Shown: positions 37,516-47,340 of the stretch, one piece after another
How the letters are laid out: the number at the start of each line of letters is the position of its first letter
Position numbering within the stretch: the stretch's first letter is position 1
NCBI RefSeq assembly: GCF_026278245.1
Contig: NZ_CP111079.1
Coordinates: 2,296,501-2,360,500 of the forward strand
Direction: 5' to 3'
Length of the DNA stretch: 64,000 nucleotides
Source: Pontibacter kalidii
Lineage (GTDB): Bacteria > Bacteroidota > Bacteroidia > Cytophagales > Hymenobacteraceae
Made by a program: the position numbers and the translations under genes
The notes under the pieces: model-generated
Databases searched by the model: none
Told to the model about the DNA's origin: nothing
What the model saw: the letters and a program-made list of their open reading frames with translations, nothing else

Positions 37516-37542
37516 TAGACTAAAAACGTATTTCGGTCCAAA
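37516..37542. promoter_or_regulatory. TetR-type operator, copy 2 (ahead of tetR)
   Basis: TAGACTAAAA, two bases, GTATT, two bases, GGTCCAAA, 7 bp upstream of the tetR start codon at 37509. It differs from copy 1 only in the variable pairs and one arm base. Its position just ahead of the ATG implies autoregulation and confirms the start choice. Confidence 0.78.
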
Positions 37543-37652
37543 AGTACTTGATTTATTTAATTGATCCAAAAATAACATAGTCTTAAAGTCAAACTTATAC
37601 TTCCAATAAAAATCAAATTGTAAATCAACAGCAACAAGTGTTGCTGCTTGCA

Positions 37653-38939
37653 TTACTTTAACTCACCAATAGCTTTCTTGTAATTAGATTCGTTGATTTT
37701 ATATTCGATGCGGGCGTCTATAACACTGTTATAGGCTTGTTGCCAAATAGCTTGGGCTTCCAGAACGTCTTTCCCCACAATGGTTCCCGCTTCAAGACGA
37801 TCTTCGGCTAAGCGTAAATTCTCAACTGCCTGGGCCAGCGAAAGCTCGGTGGAGGCAATCTTTTTTACCGATTGATTTAGTTGCAGGTATGCATTCTGGA
37901 TTTCTAAATTGAGAAGCTCCCGGGTTTCATTCAGCTGCATTTGCTGTGCTGCTATCTTGAAAGATTGTTCTTTTACTTTATTGGCCTTGCCGCCCCAATC
38001 AAATATGGGAATATTTATACTAGCCAAACCCACATAGGTTAGCATGGAATTGGAACCGTCTTCCAGGTTTACTGCTTTACCCGCAGCCCCCATTCCAATA
38101 GCAGAAACTGCCACTGTTGGCAAACGATCGCCCTGGAGAATTTTCTTTTGCAATTCCTGGATTTCAAGTGCTTTGTGCAGCAACCTGATTACGGAACGAT
38201 TTTCGGCTGCTGTTTCTAATGATAGATTCTCGACAGCGCGGAAGTTACCAGATACTGAGTCTGCCAAAGTGAAATTATAATCACCAGGTTTTCCCATTAC
38301 CTGGGCAAGATTTAGCTTTGCCAGCAACAAGCCATCTTCTGCTTTTGTCTTATTGAGCTTCGCTTCATTTAGGTTTACCTGTACCCGCAACAAGTCATTT
38401 TTGTATATGAGCCCGGCATCGAAAGAGTTCTGTAAATCCCTAACCAGGGATTCTAACATCACTATAAATTTATCAGCTAAGACAATTTTTTCCTTTACCT
38501 GTACAACCTGCCAGTAAGCTTTTTCGGTTTGCAGTAATACGTCAGATGTCGTTAGTTTCTTTTGTTCTTCTGATATTTCCACACCTTTAGCAGCAGCTGC
38601 TTTACTATTTTTTATTTTTCCGCCAGCGTAAAGCGGCAAGGCTGCATTAACCATACCACTAGCCATGTTTTCAGGAATCATACCGTTTAAGCCCCCCCCT
38701 AGGGGGGAACCCAAATGGACACCTGTTATGGATCCATTTAAGGACGGGTAAGCATTGGCCGCAACTGATTTCTGGGCAGCTTTAGCTGCATCAACCTGAT
38801 GTTGTGCTGCTTGTATCTTCTTATTCTGCTGCAGCGCCATAGACCGGCAATGCTCTAGGGTATAGGTGACTGCCTCTTGTGCTTGTACTTTCCCAAGGAT
38901 AGAGAAAGCACAAGCTAGCAGCATTAACTTTAATTTCAT
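37653..38939 (-). CDS. TolC-family outer-membrane efflux channel
   Basis: A 428-residue protein with signal peptide (MKLKLMLLACAFSILGKVQAQ) and two TolC-like repeats of coiled coil: about 25-210 (LEHCRSMALQQNKKIQAAQH, SFDAGLIYKNDLLRVQVNLN) and about 230-420 (RLEAGTIVGKDVLEAQAIWQ). It forms the outer-membrane exit of the efflux pump, 45 bp downstream of the pump gene in the same operon. Confidence 0.92.
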   Translation of the reverse strand: MKLKLMLLACAFSILGKVQAQEAVTYTLEHCRSMALQQNKKIQAAQHQVDAAKAAQKSVAANAYPSLNGSITGVHLGSPLGGGLNGMIPENMASGMVNAALPLYAGGKIKNSKAAAAKGVEISEEQKKLTTSDVLLQTEKAYWQVVQVKEKIVLADKFIVMLESLVRDLQNSFDAGLIYKNDLLRVQVNLNEAKLNKTKAEDGLLLAKLNLAQVMGKPGDYNFTLADSVSGNFRAVENLSLETAAENRSVIRLLHKALEIQELQKKILQGDRLPTVAVSAIGMGAAGKAVNLEDGSNSMLTYVGLASINIPIFDWGGKANKVKEQSFKIAAQQMQLNETRELLNLEIQNAYLQLNQSVKKIASTELSLAQAVENLRLAEDRLEAGTIVGKDVLEAQAIWQQAYNSVIDARIEYKINESNYKKAIGELK

Positions 38940-38984
38940 TATTATGTATAAATTTACTGAGTGATTAAAAAGCCTGCTTTACTA

Positions 38985-41900
38985 CTAAGCATGGTGATGG
39001 GAAGGCTTGTATTGGATTTCTTCTGCTCCTGTCATATTCAAATCCTCCTCTTTTCTAGGCTTTACAAATAGAAAGTACAGAACCGGTACCACAAAAAGGG
39101 TCAGGATCATGGATACGATAAGGCCCGAGGCCAGCACGCTGCCCAGCGGCGCCCACATCGGGGATTTGCCGATAATCATGGGCACTACTCCTACTGCCGC
39201 CGCCGCAGAAGTTAGGAAGATGGGGCGCATCCGGCGTTTAGCCGCCGCTAAAGCCGCTGCTTTAATGGTGTATCCATGGTCCAGCACCAGCTCATCGGCA
39301 TAATCTACCAGAATGATACCGTTGCGGACCACAATGCCTATAAGACTGATTATGCCCATAAAAGCGGTCATACCCATTGGGTTACCTGTTAGATACAAGC
39401 CAAGGAAAGCACCTAATAAACTTAGTGGGAAGGTAGCCAGGATAATCAGGGCCTTACCAAATGTCTTAAATTGGAACAAGAGGGTCAGCAGAATCAGGAT
39501 AAGGCTGGTTCCCAAAGCCATGGCCATGCCTGGGGCATTTTCGGCGCTCGACTCGGCATCACCACCGTATTCAATGCGTATTCCATCCGGCAGTTGCAGC
39601 TTCTCAATCTGCGGCTGTGCTTCTTTCAGAATAACCGAAGCTTTTACCCCTAGCTGGGCCTCCGATAAAACCGTCAGGGTACGCAGGCCATTGCGGTGGG
39701 CAATTACGCCGGTATGCCACGCAGGGGTCAGATCGGCAACTTCTTTCAATGGTACTTTTCCCCCGTGCATCGTATTGATGGTCAGGTTTGCTATATCATT
39801 GTAATTATCACGATTGTTAGCAGACAGGCGGAGGAATACATCAACCGGCTTATCCCCTTCCCAAATCTGGGTAACAGCAAATCCTTTTAAGCCGGCACCC
39901 AACGTTTGCGTTATAACCTGGTTCGGAACGCCTAAACGCATTGCCGCATCTTCTTTCGGTTTGAGCGACAAGCCAAAATAGTCGTTCATGTAGTCGGTTC
40001 TTACCCAGTTGGTCCCTTTGGTTTTTTCCAGAATGGCTTTTACCTGCTCTGCTACTTGTTTCTGATCGTTTATATTTTCGCCAATAATGCGGACAGCTAT
40101 GGGCGCACCTTCCTGCATACTTAACTGGCGCAGGTTGATGTTGCCATCCGGCACGAAACCTTGGAACTTGGGCAGATATTCTTTTACCAGATCATTAACA
40201 GCATCCGAATTTTCAGCGATAACAAAAATCTGGGCGTAGCTGGTCCGGGGCATTTCCGGGGCGTAAGAAATATTAAAACGGGGCGAACTGGTACCCACGA
40301 AAGTGGCGGTTTTCAGAACGCGTTTATCCTTCTTTAGTTCTGCTTCTACTCTTTTGGCTACTTTATCGGTCTCCTCCAAAGAGGTACCCAATGGCATCCA
40401 TATCTCGGCATTGAATTGCTTGGTTTCGCTCAAGGGGAAAAACTCCTGTTCCACTTTACCGGCCAGCACCAAAGCCAATACCACCGCGAGAGCCGCTCCA
40501 CCAATTGTTGTTTTAGGCCAGCGGAATGCTGCTTCCACACCGACATTGAAGCCTTTTTGTAAATAATCAAGCATGGATTTACGCCTTACAGTACGTTCGT
40601 CCATTTTATGTTTTAACCCTTTTTTGATAAATACATAGCAGGTATAGGGCGTTAATAACAGTGCCACCAGCATAGATACAATCAAAGCAACAGCAACGGT
40701 TATTGGTAGTGCTGCAATAAAATCTTTAGCAATGCCATCCATGAATAATGCAAGCGGGGCGAAAGCGAATATAATAGCTAGGGTGGCAGTAAAAATAGGA
40801 AGCGATAGCTGTTGAGCTGCCTGCCAGGCTCCTGTCCAGGGAGTAATGCCTTCGTCTAGTTTTTCGATGTAATTATCTACTACCACAATCGCATTGTCTA
40901 CCACCATGCCCAACACAATAATCAAAGCGGCAAGGGTTACCTGGTGCAACTCTATCCCTATTATATTGATAATACCAAAAGTAATAAGGATGGAAATGGG
41001 TGCCGCCAGCGAGGCTACGGCTGCTACCCGGATTGGCAATAGTAGCATCACTACCGCAATAACAGCTATAATGGCCATGGCAAACTCTTTCAGGAAATGT
41101 GAGATGCTGTCCCCAACGAGTTCCGGCTGGCTTACAATGGTATCAATTTTAATATCATCCGGAAAGGTGCTTTGTATACCGGCTAGTTTCTCTTCTACCA
41201 CCTGCCCGAACTGCACAATGTTATTACCCGGCTGCATTTCAATGGAAAGCACCATGGTTTTTAAGTCCCCCATGCGAACGTAGGAGCTTACTTCTTCGTA
41301 CCGGCGTTTAATTGTGGCTACATCTTTCAGACGCACCACATTTCCTTGCGGGGTGGTGTACACCATCTGGTTGGCAATATCTGCTTCCGTTTTAAACTGA
41401 CCATTGGTATGTACGGGAATCGTGTGGGCTCCCATGGTTACCTCCCCGGAATAGCTGGTAACATTCTGGCCTTGCAGGGTTTGGATAATGTTGGAAATAT
41501 CAAAACCAAACTGGCGGATCTTATTATCATTCAGGGTAACATAGATTTGTTGCTTTTGCCCCCCTGACCGATTAATTTTGGACACCGTAGGAATTACCTT
41601 TAGTCCATCTTCCAGCTTATCCATGTATTCCTCCAGTTCCGCATAGCTGCGGGTTTGGGAAGACAAGGTGATGATTTGAGCGGTAACATCCCCAAAATTA
41701 CTGTCTACAATGGGCCCGATAACGCCCTGGGGTAAATTGGCGCGGAGGCTTGTATTTAAACCGTGTTGCAATGTACCCCAGAATTTCTTGCGGTCTTGCA
41801 CCGACGTGTGCAGGTATACGGTAATAAAGACTTGCCCATCTTTGGTCTGGGAAACCGTTTTCTTTTTATCTACTTCTTCAAAAGAAAACAGGTATTGTTC

Positions 41901-42113
41901 TATTTTGTTGGTTACCTGTTGTTCAGTTTGTAATTCATCGGCGCCAGGGTAAATAGCCACTACCATGGCTAAAGGCATATCAATTTTAGGGTTTTCAGCC
42001 CGGGGCATGTTCAGCAGGGCGTAGGTACCCAGCAATAAAAGCAAACCGGTTACTACAAGCGTAATCTGCTTGTATTTCATAGCCGCTTCTATGATATTCA
42101 TTTTTTGTTTCAT
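38985..42113 (-). CDS. RND-family efflux permease
   Basis: A 1042-residue inner-membrane pump. It starts MNIIEAAMKYKQITLVVTG, has PRAENPKIDMPLAMVVAIYP after the first span, the twofold RND repeat with 12 spans (VTLAALIIVLGMVVDNAIVVVDN, MGIISLIGIVVRNGIILVDY), and a mid-region charged TM4 set (GMVVDN). The type resembles the hydrophobe/multidrug RND pumps of Bacteroidota. Substrate unknown; its co-regulation by TetR suggests a toxic hydrophobic ligand. Confidence 0.93.
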   Translation of the reverse strand: MKQKMNIIEAAMKYKQITLVVTGLLLLLGTYALLNMPRAENPKIDMPLAMVVAIYPGADELQTEQQVTNKIEQYLFSFEEVDKKKTVSQTKDGQVFITVYLHTSVQDRKKFWGTLQHGLNTSLRANLPQGVIGPIVDSNFGDVTAQIITLSSQTRSYAELEEYMDKLEDGLKVIPTVSKINRSGGQKQQIYVTLNDNKIRQFGFDISNIIQTLQGQNVTSYSGEVTMGAHTIPVHTNGQFKTEADIANQMVYTTPQGNVVRLKDVATIKRRYEEVSSYVRMGDLKTMVLSIEMQPGNNIVQFGQVVEEKLAGIQSTFPDDIKIDTIVSQPELVGDSISHFLKEFAMAIIAVIAVVMLLLPIRVAAVASLAAPISILITFGIINIIGIELHQVTLAALIIVLGMVVDNAIVVVDNYIEKLDEGITPWTGAWQAAQQLSLPIFTATLAIIFAFAPLALFMDGIAKDFIAALPITVAVALIVSMLVALLLTPYTCYVFIKKGLKHKMDERTVRRKSMLDYLQKGFNVGVEAAFRWPKTTIGGAALAVVLALVLAGKVEQEFFPLSETKQFNAEIWMPLGTSLEETDKVAKRVEAELKKDKRVLKTATFVGTSSPRFNISYAPEMPRTSYAQIFVIAENSDAVNDLVKEYLPKFQGFVPDGNINLRQLSMQEGAPIAVRIIGENINDQKQVAEQVKAILEKTKGTNWVRTDYMNDYFGLSLKPKEDAAMRLGVPNQVITQTLGAGLKGFAVTQIWEGDKPVDVFLRLSANNRDNYNDIANLTINTMHGGKVPLKEVADLTPAWHTGVIAHRNGLRTLTVLSEAQLGVKASVILKEAQPQIEKLQLPDGIRIEYGGDAESSAENAPGMAMALGTSLILILLTLLFQFKTFGKALIILATFPLSLLGAFLGLYLTGNPMGMTAFMGIISLIGIVVRNGIILVDYADELVLDHGYTIKAAALAAAKRRMRPIFLTSAAAAVGVVPMIIGKSPMWAPLGSVLASGLIVSMILTLFVVPVLYFLFVKPRKEEDLNMTGAEEIQYKPSHHHA

Positions 42114-42149
42114 CTCTTTTTATAAGAAGGCGAATGGGAGGTTGATGAA

Positions 42150-43199
42150 TTAGAAAGTGACTGTAGAGCCATCTTTGAGACGGGTTTGGCCTGCTACCAC
42201 CACTTTGTCCCCGGCGGTTAAACCCTGGGAGATAATTACTTCGTTATTGCCAGTGACATTGCTCGTAGTAACACGCCTGCGAATAGCTTTATTTTGATCG
42301 TTAGTTACAAATACATAGGTTAGGCCGTCGGCATCCCGCACCACAGACGGTGCCGGAATAGCAATAACATTTACTGCTTTGCCAGTTTGAATTTTTGCCT
42401 CCGCCAGCATGCCGGGCAGTAGCTTGCCATCAGGGTTAAGCAGCTTTATCTTAACAGCGTAGGTTTTAGAAACCGGATCGGCCTGCGGATTAATAATAGT
42501 TATATTCCCATGAATGGTATCCTCTAGGGTAGGAACATAGACGGCGCTACTCATGCCATTGCTTATAGCTCCAACCTCACTCTCCGGAACCGAAATCCGG
42601 GCATATACCTGATCGGTTTTAATAATGGTAAAAGCGGGTACGCCGGGAGCTGCCGTACTACCCCGCTCCACCATTTTAGCGCTTATGATACCTGTTATTG
42701 GGGCATACAACCTGCTATCCTTGATGCGTTTAGCGTTAATACTTTTGTTTGCTCTCGCTTGCGCAACTTTTGTTTTAATATCAATATAATCTTTTTCCGG
42801 AAGGCTTCCCTTCTTATAAAGGCCATCTAGGCGGCTGTACATGTCTTCTGCCTGCTCCAACTGAGCATTGGCAATAGCTAAGGCATTTACATACTCCGAT
42901 GCATCAATAGATGCCAATAATTCTCCCTTCGTAACACGTTGCCCTTCCACTACATGGATATTGTTAACAACACCTGGAACAGCAAAGCCAATATGGGCTG
43001 TATTTTCTGGTTCTATATTACCAGAATAGATTAGCTCCTGTTGCTGGGCAATTGCTGAAATCTCTTTAACCGAAACTTTTGGCACTACCTGAACCAGTTG
43101 TTTAGGTTCGTCTTTTCCGCAGGAAGATAGAGCAAGACCTACCATCAAGGTAAGGACTGAAGAAGCTATTCTTCGATCTGTTCTTGTGTTATTGAACAT
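42150..43199 (-). CDS. RND efflux periplasmic adaptor (membrane fusion) lipoprotein
   Basis: A 349-residue lipoprotein (lipobox LSSC at about 24-27). It has the lipoyl/barrel-sandwich hybrid (GFAVPGVVNNIHVVEGQRVT), a short alpha-hairpin (AQLEQAEDMYSRLDGLYKKG) and the C-terminal beta barrel (GMLAEAKIQTGKAVNVIAIP). It links pump and channel. It is the first gene after the operator region and the TetR gene. Confidence 0.93.
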   Translation of the reverse strand: MFNNTRTDRRIASSVLTLMVGLALSSCGKDEPKQLVQVVPKVSVKEISAIAQQQELIYSGNIEPENTAHIGFAVPGVVNNIHVVEGQRVTKGELLASIDASEYVNALAIANAQLEQAEDMYSRLDGLYKKGSLPEKDYIDIKTKVAQARANKSINAKRIKDSRLYAPITGIISAKMVERGSTAAPGVPAFTIIKTDQVYARISVPESEVGAISNGMSSAVYVPTLEDTIHGNITIINPQADPVSKTYAVKIKLLNPDGKLLPGMLAEAKIQTGKAVNVIAIPAPSVVRDADGLTYVFVTNDQNKAIRRRVTTSNVTGNNEVIISQGLTAGDKVVVAGQTRLKDGSTVTF

Positions 43200-43451
43200 G
43201 AGTAATGTTTTATTTAGATTGATATTGTTAATGATAAATGTTTAATAAAATGATGCTTTATTTATATAAACCCCTTTTCGTAATCCAGCTAAGCCAAGTG
43301 AAACAACGATTAAAATATAAGGTCAAACGATTGATTCAATCAAATGATTAAATGAAGTTTAAAAATATGCCTTTGTTCTTTAAATGAATCAAACGCTTTG
43401 ATTAAAATATTGATTAAATCATTTGATTGACTATGTGTCAAAAAAAATGCA
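43200..43451 (-). promoter_or_regulatory. Operator region of the efflux operon, repeated AATCA/TGATT palindromes
   Basis: Three related sites lie between tetR and the adaptor gene: TCAATCAAATGATTAAAT (43336-43353), AATCAAACGCTTTGATT (43387-43403, palindromic) and GATTAAATCATTTGATTGA (43412-43430). The first and third are near-exact inverted copies of each other. These are probable binding sites for the TetR at 43452. A lone AAATGATTAG also occurs near 44138. Confidence 0.7.
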
Positions 43452-44063
43452 TCAATTATCCAAGAACAAATGGCCAAAAATCATTTCCTTAACTATTTGT
43501 AAATGCTCTTGAGCAAACTGATCATAATCAGCTTCGTCCATTAGGAGAATCTTTTTGTTTAGTTCGTCATTTTCGTATAAAAACTGAACATTAGGAAGCA
43601 GTAGAAATAATACATGATCAGAATTTATTGCCCGTATTTCTCCTTTATTGATTGCATCCTGAAGTTGCTGTATAAATAACGATTTTTTTACCAGGGGCCC
43701 TATATCAAATGTCTTCAGCAAGTGATCTGGGTTTCTCTTTAACTCATAATTTATGAAAGTAGATAACCGACGGTTCTTTTTAAATAGATTAAAAAAATTG
43801 TCGACTAAAGCAGATAGTTTTTGCTTCAAATCCCCTGGTTTGTCCATAATGTCCAGCGTGGATTGAAAGTATTCCCTTATCAACTCTTCATAAACTATGT
43901 TGAACAGTTTTTCTTTGCTACGGAAATAATAATTCATCATAGCAATACTAAGGCCGGCTTCCCGGGCTATATCGCGGGTAGTGGTGCCATCAAAACCTTT
44001 CTCCAGGAAAACTTTCTTGGCTGCCTCCTTGATCCGTTCTTCTGTTGATAATTCAGTTTCCAC
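43452..44063 (-). CDS. TetR-family repressor of the RND efflux operon
   Basis: A 203-residue TetR protein: HTH in GFDGTTTRDIAREAGLSIAMMNYYFRSKEKLF (two helices, about 25-56), followed by a helical ligand domain (LKQKLSALVDNFFNLFKKNRR and HVLFLLLPNVQFLYEND). It precedes the adaptor-pump-channel genes on the same strand, with palindromes in between, the classic layout of an efflux repressor. Confidence 0.9.
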   Translation of the reverse strand: METELSTEERIKEAAKKVFLEKGFDGTTTRDIAREAGLSIAMMNYYFRSKEKLFNIVYEELIREYFQSTLDIMDKPGDLKQKLSALVDNFFNLFKKNRRLSTFINYELKRNPDHLLKTFDIGPLVKKSLFIQQLQDAINKGEIRAINSDHVLFLLLPNVQFLYENDELNKKILLMDEADYDQFAQEHLQIVKEMIFGHLFLDN

Positions 44064-44185
44064 TCCGGTATTCTTATTTCTGGGACAAAAGTATTACTAA
44101 ATAAACTCACCAGCAAATTATCAAACAATATTTTTAAACAAATGATTAGTAACTTCTGCGCTTCGGTTCTTTAACCCTATTGTAC

Positions 44186-45077
44186 TAGGTTGTTTCTGAA
44201 AAATGGGATTTAGTTGATTCTGCCGGAGTTATGGGATTTGGAGGGAAGCTAGCAGATGAGCCACGGCAGATACGAGTTAAGTCAGCGGCAGTGGGAGCTT
44301 ATACGAGAGGCGCTGCCGCAGCCATCGATCAGAGCGGACGGCAAAGGCAGGCCCAGCAGGTCGGACACGGAGCTGCTCAATGGCATCTTCTGGATCCTGT
44401 GCTCAGGCAGCCCCTGGCGAGACTTGCCCGAGAAGTACGGCCCCTGGCAGACAGTGTATGACAGGTTTCGAAAATGGCAGCAGCGCGGCGTGTTCGTGCG
44501 GATCCTAAAGAGGCTAAGGCTGCGCCTGCAGCAGGACGGATGTTTGGACCTGAATACCTGGTTTATGGACGCCACGATCAACAAGGCGTACAAGGCTGCG
44601 GCTGGGGCTAAAAAAAGAAGGGGCAGACTAGGCCCTAGGCAGGTCCAGGGGCGGCTTCTCCACCAAGGTGCCCCTGCTATGCTGTGGCAGGGGCTTCCCG
44701 CTGCAGGTGCTTTTGATCGGTGGACAGGCCGGTGAAGCATCCCAGTTTCTCCGGCTCCTGGAGTTGGAGGAGAAAAAGCCTGGAGTCGTGGTGGCTGATA
44801 AGGGCTATGATAGCCAGAGCATCAGAAAAGCCCTGCGGGAGAGGCTCATAAAAGCTCAAATTCCTGAAAGAGCACTCCCGCAAGGCAACAAGTGCAGAAG
44901 AAGAGGAAGACCACCTAAGATGAAGAAGGACATCTACAGCAAAAGAAATATCATTGAGAGACTCTTTGGTAGACTCAAGGAGATGAGAAGGTTCGCCTGC
45001 CGGTTCGATAAACTAGCCAACACCTTTATGGCTTTTATGCGAATCTGCCTAAAACCTTATTTTTCAGACACACCCTA
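44186..45077 (+). mobile_element. IS5-family (IS427-like) insertion sequence
   Basis: Imperfect 19-bp ends, 44186-44204 (TAGGTTGTTTCTGAAAAAT) and 45059-45077, with 3-4 mismatches. CTAG stands at both edges, consistent with the short TA/CTAG target duplication of the IS427 group. The element is about 890 bp and contains a two-part transposase frame. It lies between two operons and breaks no gene I can see. Confidence 0.82.
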
Positions 45078-45078
45078 G
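44256..45078 (+). pseudogene. IS5-family transposase in two frames, with an in-frame stop
   Basis: The first frame (44256-44735) reads YELSQRQWELIREALPQP, LNGIFWILCSGSPWRDLPEK, then LNTWFMDATINKAYKAAAGA with the first Asp. The second (44668-45078) carries LLCCGRGFPLQVLLIGGQAG, VVADKGYDSQSIRKAL with the second Asp, and SKRNIIERLFGRLKEMRRF with the Glu. Between them, the second frame would read LGRSRGGFSTKV but is cut by TAG at 44629-44631, where CAG (Gln) is expected, and a shift of frame is needed after it. A seven-A run at 44610-44616 resembles a frameshift site, but the stop is not explained by it. Likely an inactive copy. Confidence 0.75.
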
Positions 45079-45273
45079 GAGCCTGCAGATGTGCAAAAAA
45101 ACCTGTGAGCAACTGCCCACAGGTTCCTTACAAATATCATAAAAACTTCCCAATCAAATCTGGATAACTGAGAAATAAATCTCCTCTCCTGCTCATGCGA
45201 TTCCTGGCTCAGGCAGAGCCTATGGCATCGAAGAACACGGGGCACGGGGCGATGATGGAGAGCTTTTAGAGCC

Positions 45274-46863
45274 TTATTGCACCTCTTTCCTTGCCTCTAT
45301 CCGGTAGGTGCCTTTTTGGGTGAAGACCCTGCCGAACATGTCGGTAACCTTCACCTCGATGGTGTGTTCCCCTACTTCCAGTTTGGCGGGAATTCTGCCC
45401 CGCCACAAGTGAGTGGAGCGCACGGCGTTGGAGGGTCTTCTTCCTGGCAACAACTCCTCAGTGTAGTCCCACACGTGCAGCCTGCCCAGGAAAGATGGGT
45501 CGTAGTCTTCCTCATAGCTCATCGCCTTCCACTCTCCACCATCGACCCTGTACATGACCGTATCCTGCTCACTGCCCATGAAGAAGTTGGCATAGATGCC
45601 TGCCGATGTATTTCTGCCTTGCTCCACCACCTTGGGGGCGAACACCTCCATCTGGTGCTCCTGCGGCCGGCCGGCCACCTTGTAGTCAATCACGTACCTG
45701 TTCCCCTCGAACCTGAGGAAGGCGTAGCCCTTAGGGGTGCCGTCACGCATGGTAGACTCCGGCAGGCCCTTCTCGTCCAAGCGCCCGGAGTACCAATCAC
45801 CCGAGGTCGTGCCCACGTTGTAATGGTGGTGGGGCTTCTCCTGACGCCAGCCATCCTCCTTGAAGAAGAAGTCCTGCCGCTGCAGGTGCGTGTGGGCCGA
45901 CAGCGAGAGCGTGTGGGGGAAGTCCTTCAGCAGGTCGAAAAGCCGCTGCCTGTCCTCATCCCTGAAGGCATCCCCGCCACCAGACTCGCTGATGGGGATG
46001 TGGAAGGCCAGTACCACCAGGTGGTCCTTGGGCACGTGCCGCAGGTCATTCTCCACGAAATCCAGCTGGTCCTTCCGAAAGCCACCCCAGTAGCCTTTCC
46101 CGTCGCGCGGGTCGGGGTAGAGCACGTCGTCGAGCACAATGAAGTGCACCTTGCCGTAGTTGAAGGCGTAGTTGGCCGGGCCGAAGTGGGCCTCAAAGGT
46201 CTCGTCCGAGAGCGAGTCTGCCGCCGCATCGAAATCCAGGTCGTGGTTACCCAGCAGGTTGTACCAGGGGATGCCCACCTTCTGAACCGCTGCGATGTAG
46301 GGGTTGAAGAGCGAGAGATTGTCACCCACCAGGTCGCCCAGGCTCAGGCCGAAGGCCACACCCTTGACGCCCTCCACCTCTGAGACGATGCCCCGGGCGA
46401 AGTAGTCCACCTCCTGCAGGTTGTAGGGCTGGGGGTCGCCGAACAGGAGGGCCGAAAACGACTCATCCTCCCTGGCCGGCACCAGGGCAAAGTCAACAGA
46501 CTTAGGCAGCTTGCCGGTGGGCGCCACGCCCTTGAACTTCAGCTCCGGGGAGCCCGCAGGCTTGTGGATGTAGTAGAATTGGGGCAGGTTCTCCCCGTTA
46601 AGGGGAACCCGGTAGTCGCTGGGCTTGATCACGGAGATGATGTTGTCCTGGCCCACGGGCAGGGTGTATTTCCCCTTCTGGTCTGTGAGCACGACCTCCC
46701 GGCCGTTGGTGACGGCCACCTGGCCCACGCCCGGTTCGCGCCGCTCCTTTTTCCCGTTGCCGTTGGCGTCCTCAAACACATAGCCCGTAACGGTCGACTG
46801 CGCCTGCGCCCCAAGACTCAGGAGTAGCATACCCCCTAATAGGATTCCTTTTTTCATGGTCAC
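45274..46863 (-). CDS. Secreted calcineurin-like metallophosphoesterase with SdrD-like and C-terminal domains
   Basis: A 529-residue protein with signal peptide (KGILLGGMLLLSLGAQAQ). The N-terminal beta-sandwich (TGYVFEDANGNGKKERREPG, 24-100) resembles the SdrD/Cna-like repeat. The metallophosphoesterase core shows FGDPQPY, LSLGDLVGDN, LLGNHDLDF, FHIPISE and SLSAHTHLQRQDFFF. A C-terminal calcineurin-like-associated domain follows. It probably cleaves phosphoesters outside the cell. It is the outermost enzyme of the locus, separated from the PA14 enzyme by almost 1 kb. Confidence 0.87.
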   Translation of the reverse strand: MTMKKGILLGGMLLLSLGAQAQSTVTGYVFEDANGNGKKERREPGVGQVAVTNGREVVLTDQKGKYTLPVGQDNIISVIKPSDYRVPLNGENLPQFYYIHKPAGSPELKFKGVAPTGKLPKSVDFALVPAREDESFSALLFGDPQPYNLQEVDYFARGIVSEVEGVKGVAFGLSLGDLVGDNLSLFNPYIAAVQKVGIPWYNLLGNHDLDFDAAADSLSDETFEAHFGPANYAFNYGKVHFIVLDDVLYPDPRDGKGYWGGFRKDQLDFVENDLRHVPKDHLVVLAFHIPISESGGGDAFRDEDRQRLFDLLKDFPHTLSLSAHTHLQRQDFFFKEDGWRQEKPHHHYNVGTTSGDWYSGRLDEKGLPESTMRDGTPKGYAFLRFEGNRYVIDYKVAGRPQEHQMEVFAPKVVEQGRNTSAGIYANFFMGSEQDTVMYRVDGGEWKAMSYEEDYDPSFLGRLHVWDYTEELLPGRRPSNAVRSTHLWRGRIPAKLEVGEHTIEVKVTDMFGRVFTQKGTYRIEARKEVQ

Positions 46864-47340
46864 TTTAATAAGTATAGATTAATGAAATATTTTTTTAGTT
46901 TGATAGAAGCATTTTCCGTTTTCAAAGAAGTATCTACTAATCTCAGGAGTTACAGAATCCGCTATTATTTGCAGCTATAAGAAAACACCAGGGATGGGAG
47001 TAGAAAAAGAAAATTCATACCACTCCTACCTGATCCTGATAAAGGCACTAGTCACCCCTACTTTCAAGAAAACATGAAGGTGAACTGGCTGACGATGTTA
47101 CACACCGCCACCCGGAGAATTCATGTACCCTACTCGGCTACCAACTACCTGTTTCGAAAAAGATAACGTCTGGTCGCTCACAATAATAGCAACTCACTTC
47201 TATTCAGGTGCTCCATGCATCCATGACCAAAAAAAACCCGTTACGCATCAAGATCTATCTATCGGATATTAAAGATATATTAAGTTTATGAGGCATAACA
47301 GCGGGCACTACCCTCACCGGTCACACACCATCAGAATTTT
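46864..47340. other. Intergenic, no intact gene
   Basis: No gene with support. A short plus-strand frame at about 47075-47165 (MKVNWLTMLHTATRRIHVPY) is isolated and unassigned. Confidence 0.45.

Noticed and set aside
37510..37653. Longer start for the TetR gene at 37653
   Set aside because: The extra 48 residues do not resemble a TetR N-terminus and would put the operator inside the gene.
45277..46383. 368-codon plus-strand frame opposite the metallophosphoesterase
   Set aside because: Antisense shadow with biased composition; the minus-strand gene has all catalytic motifs.
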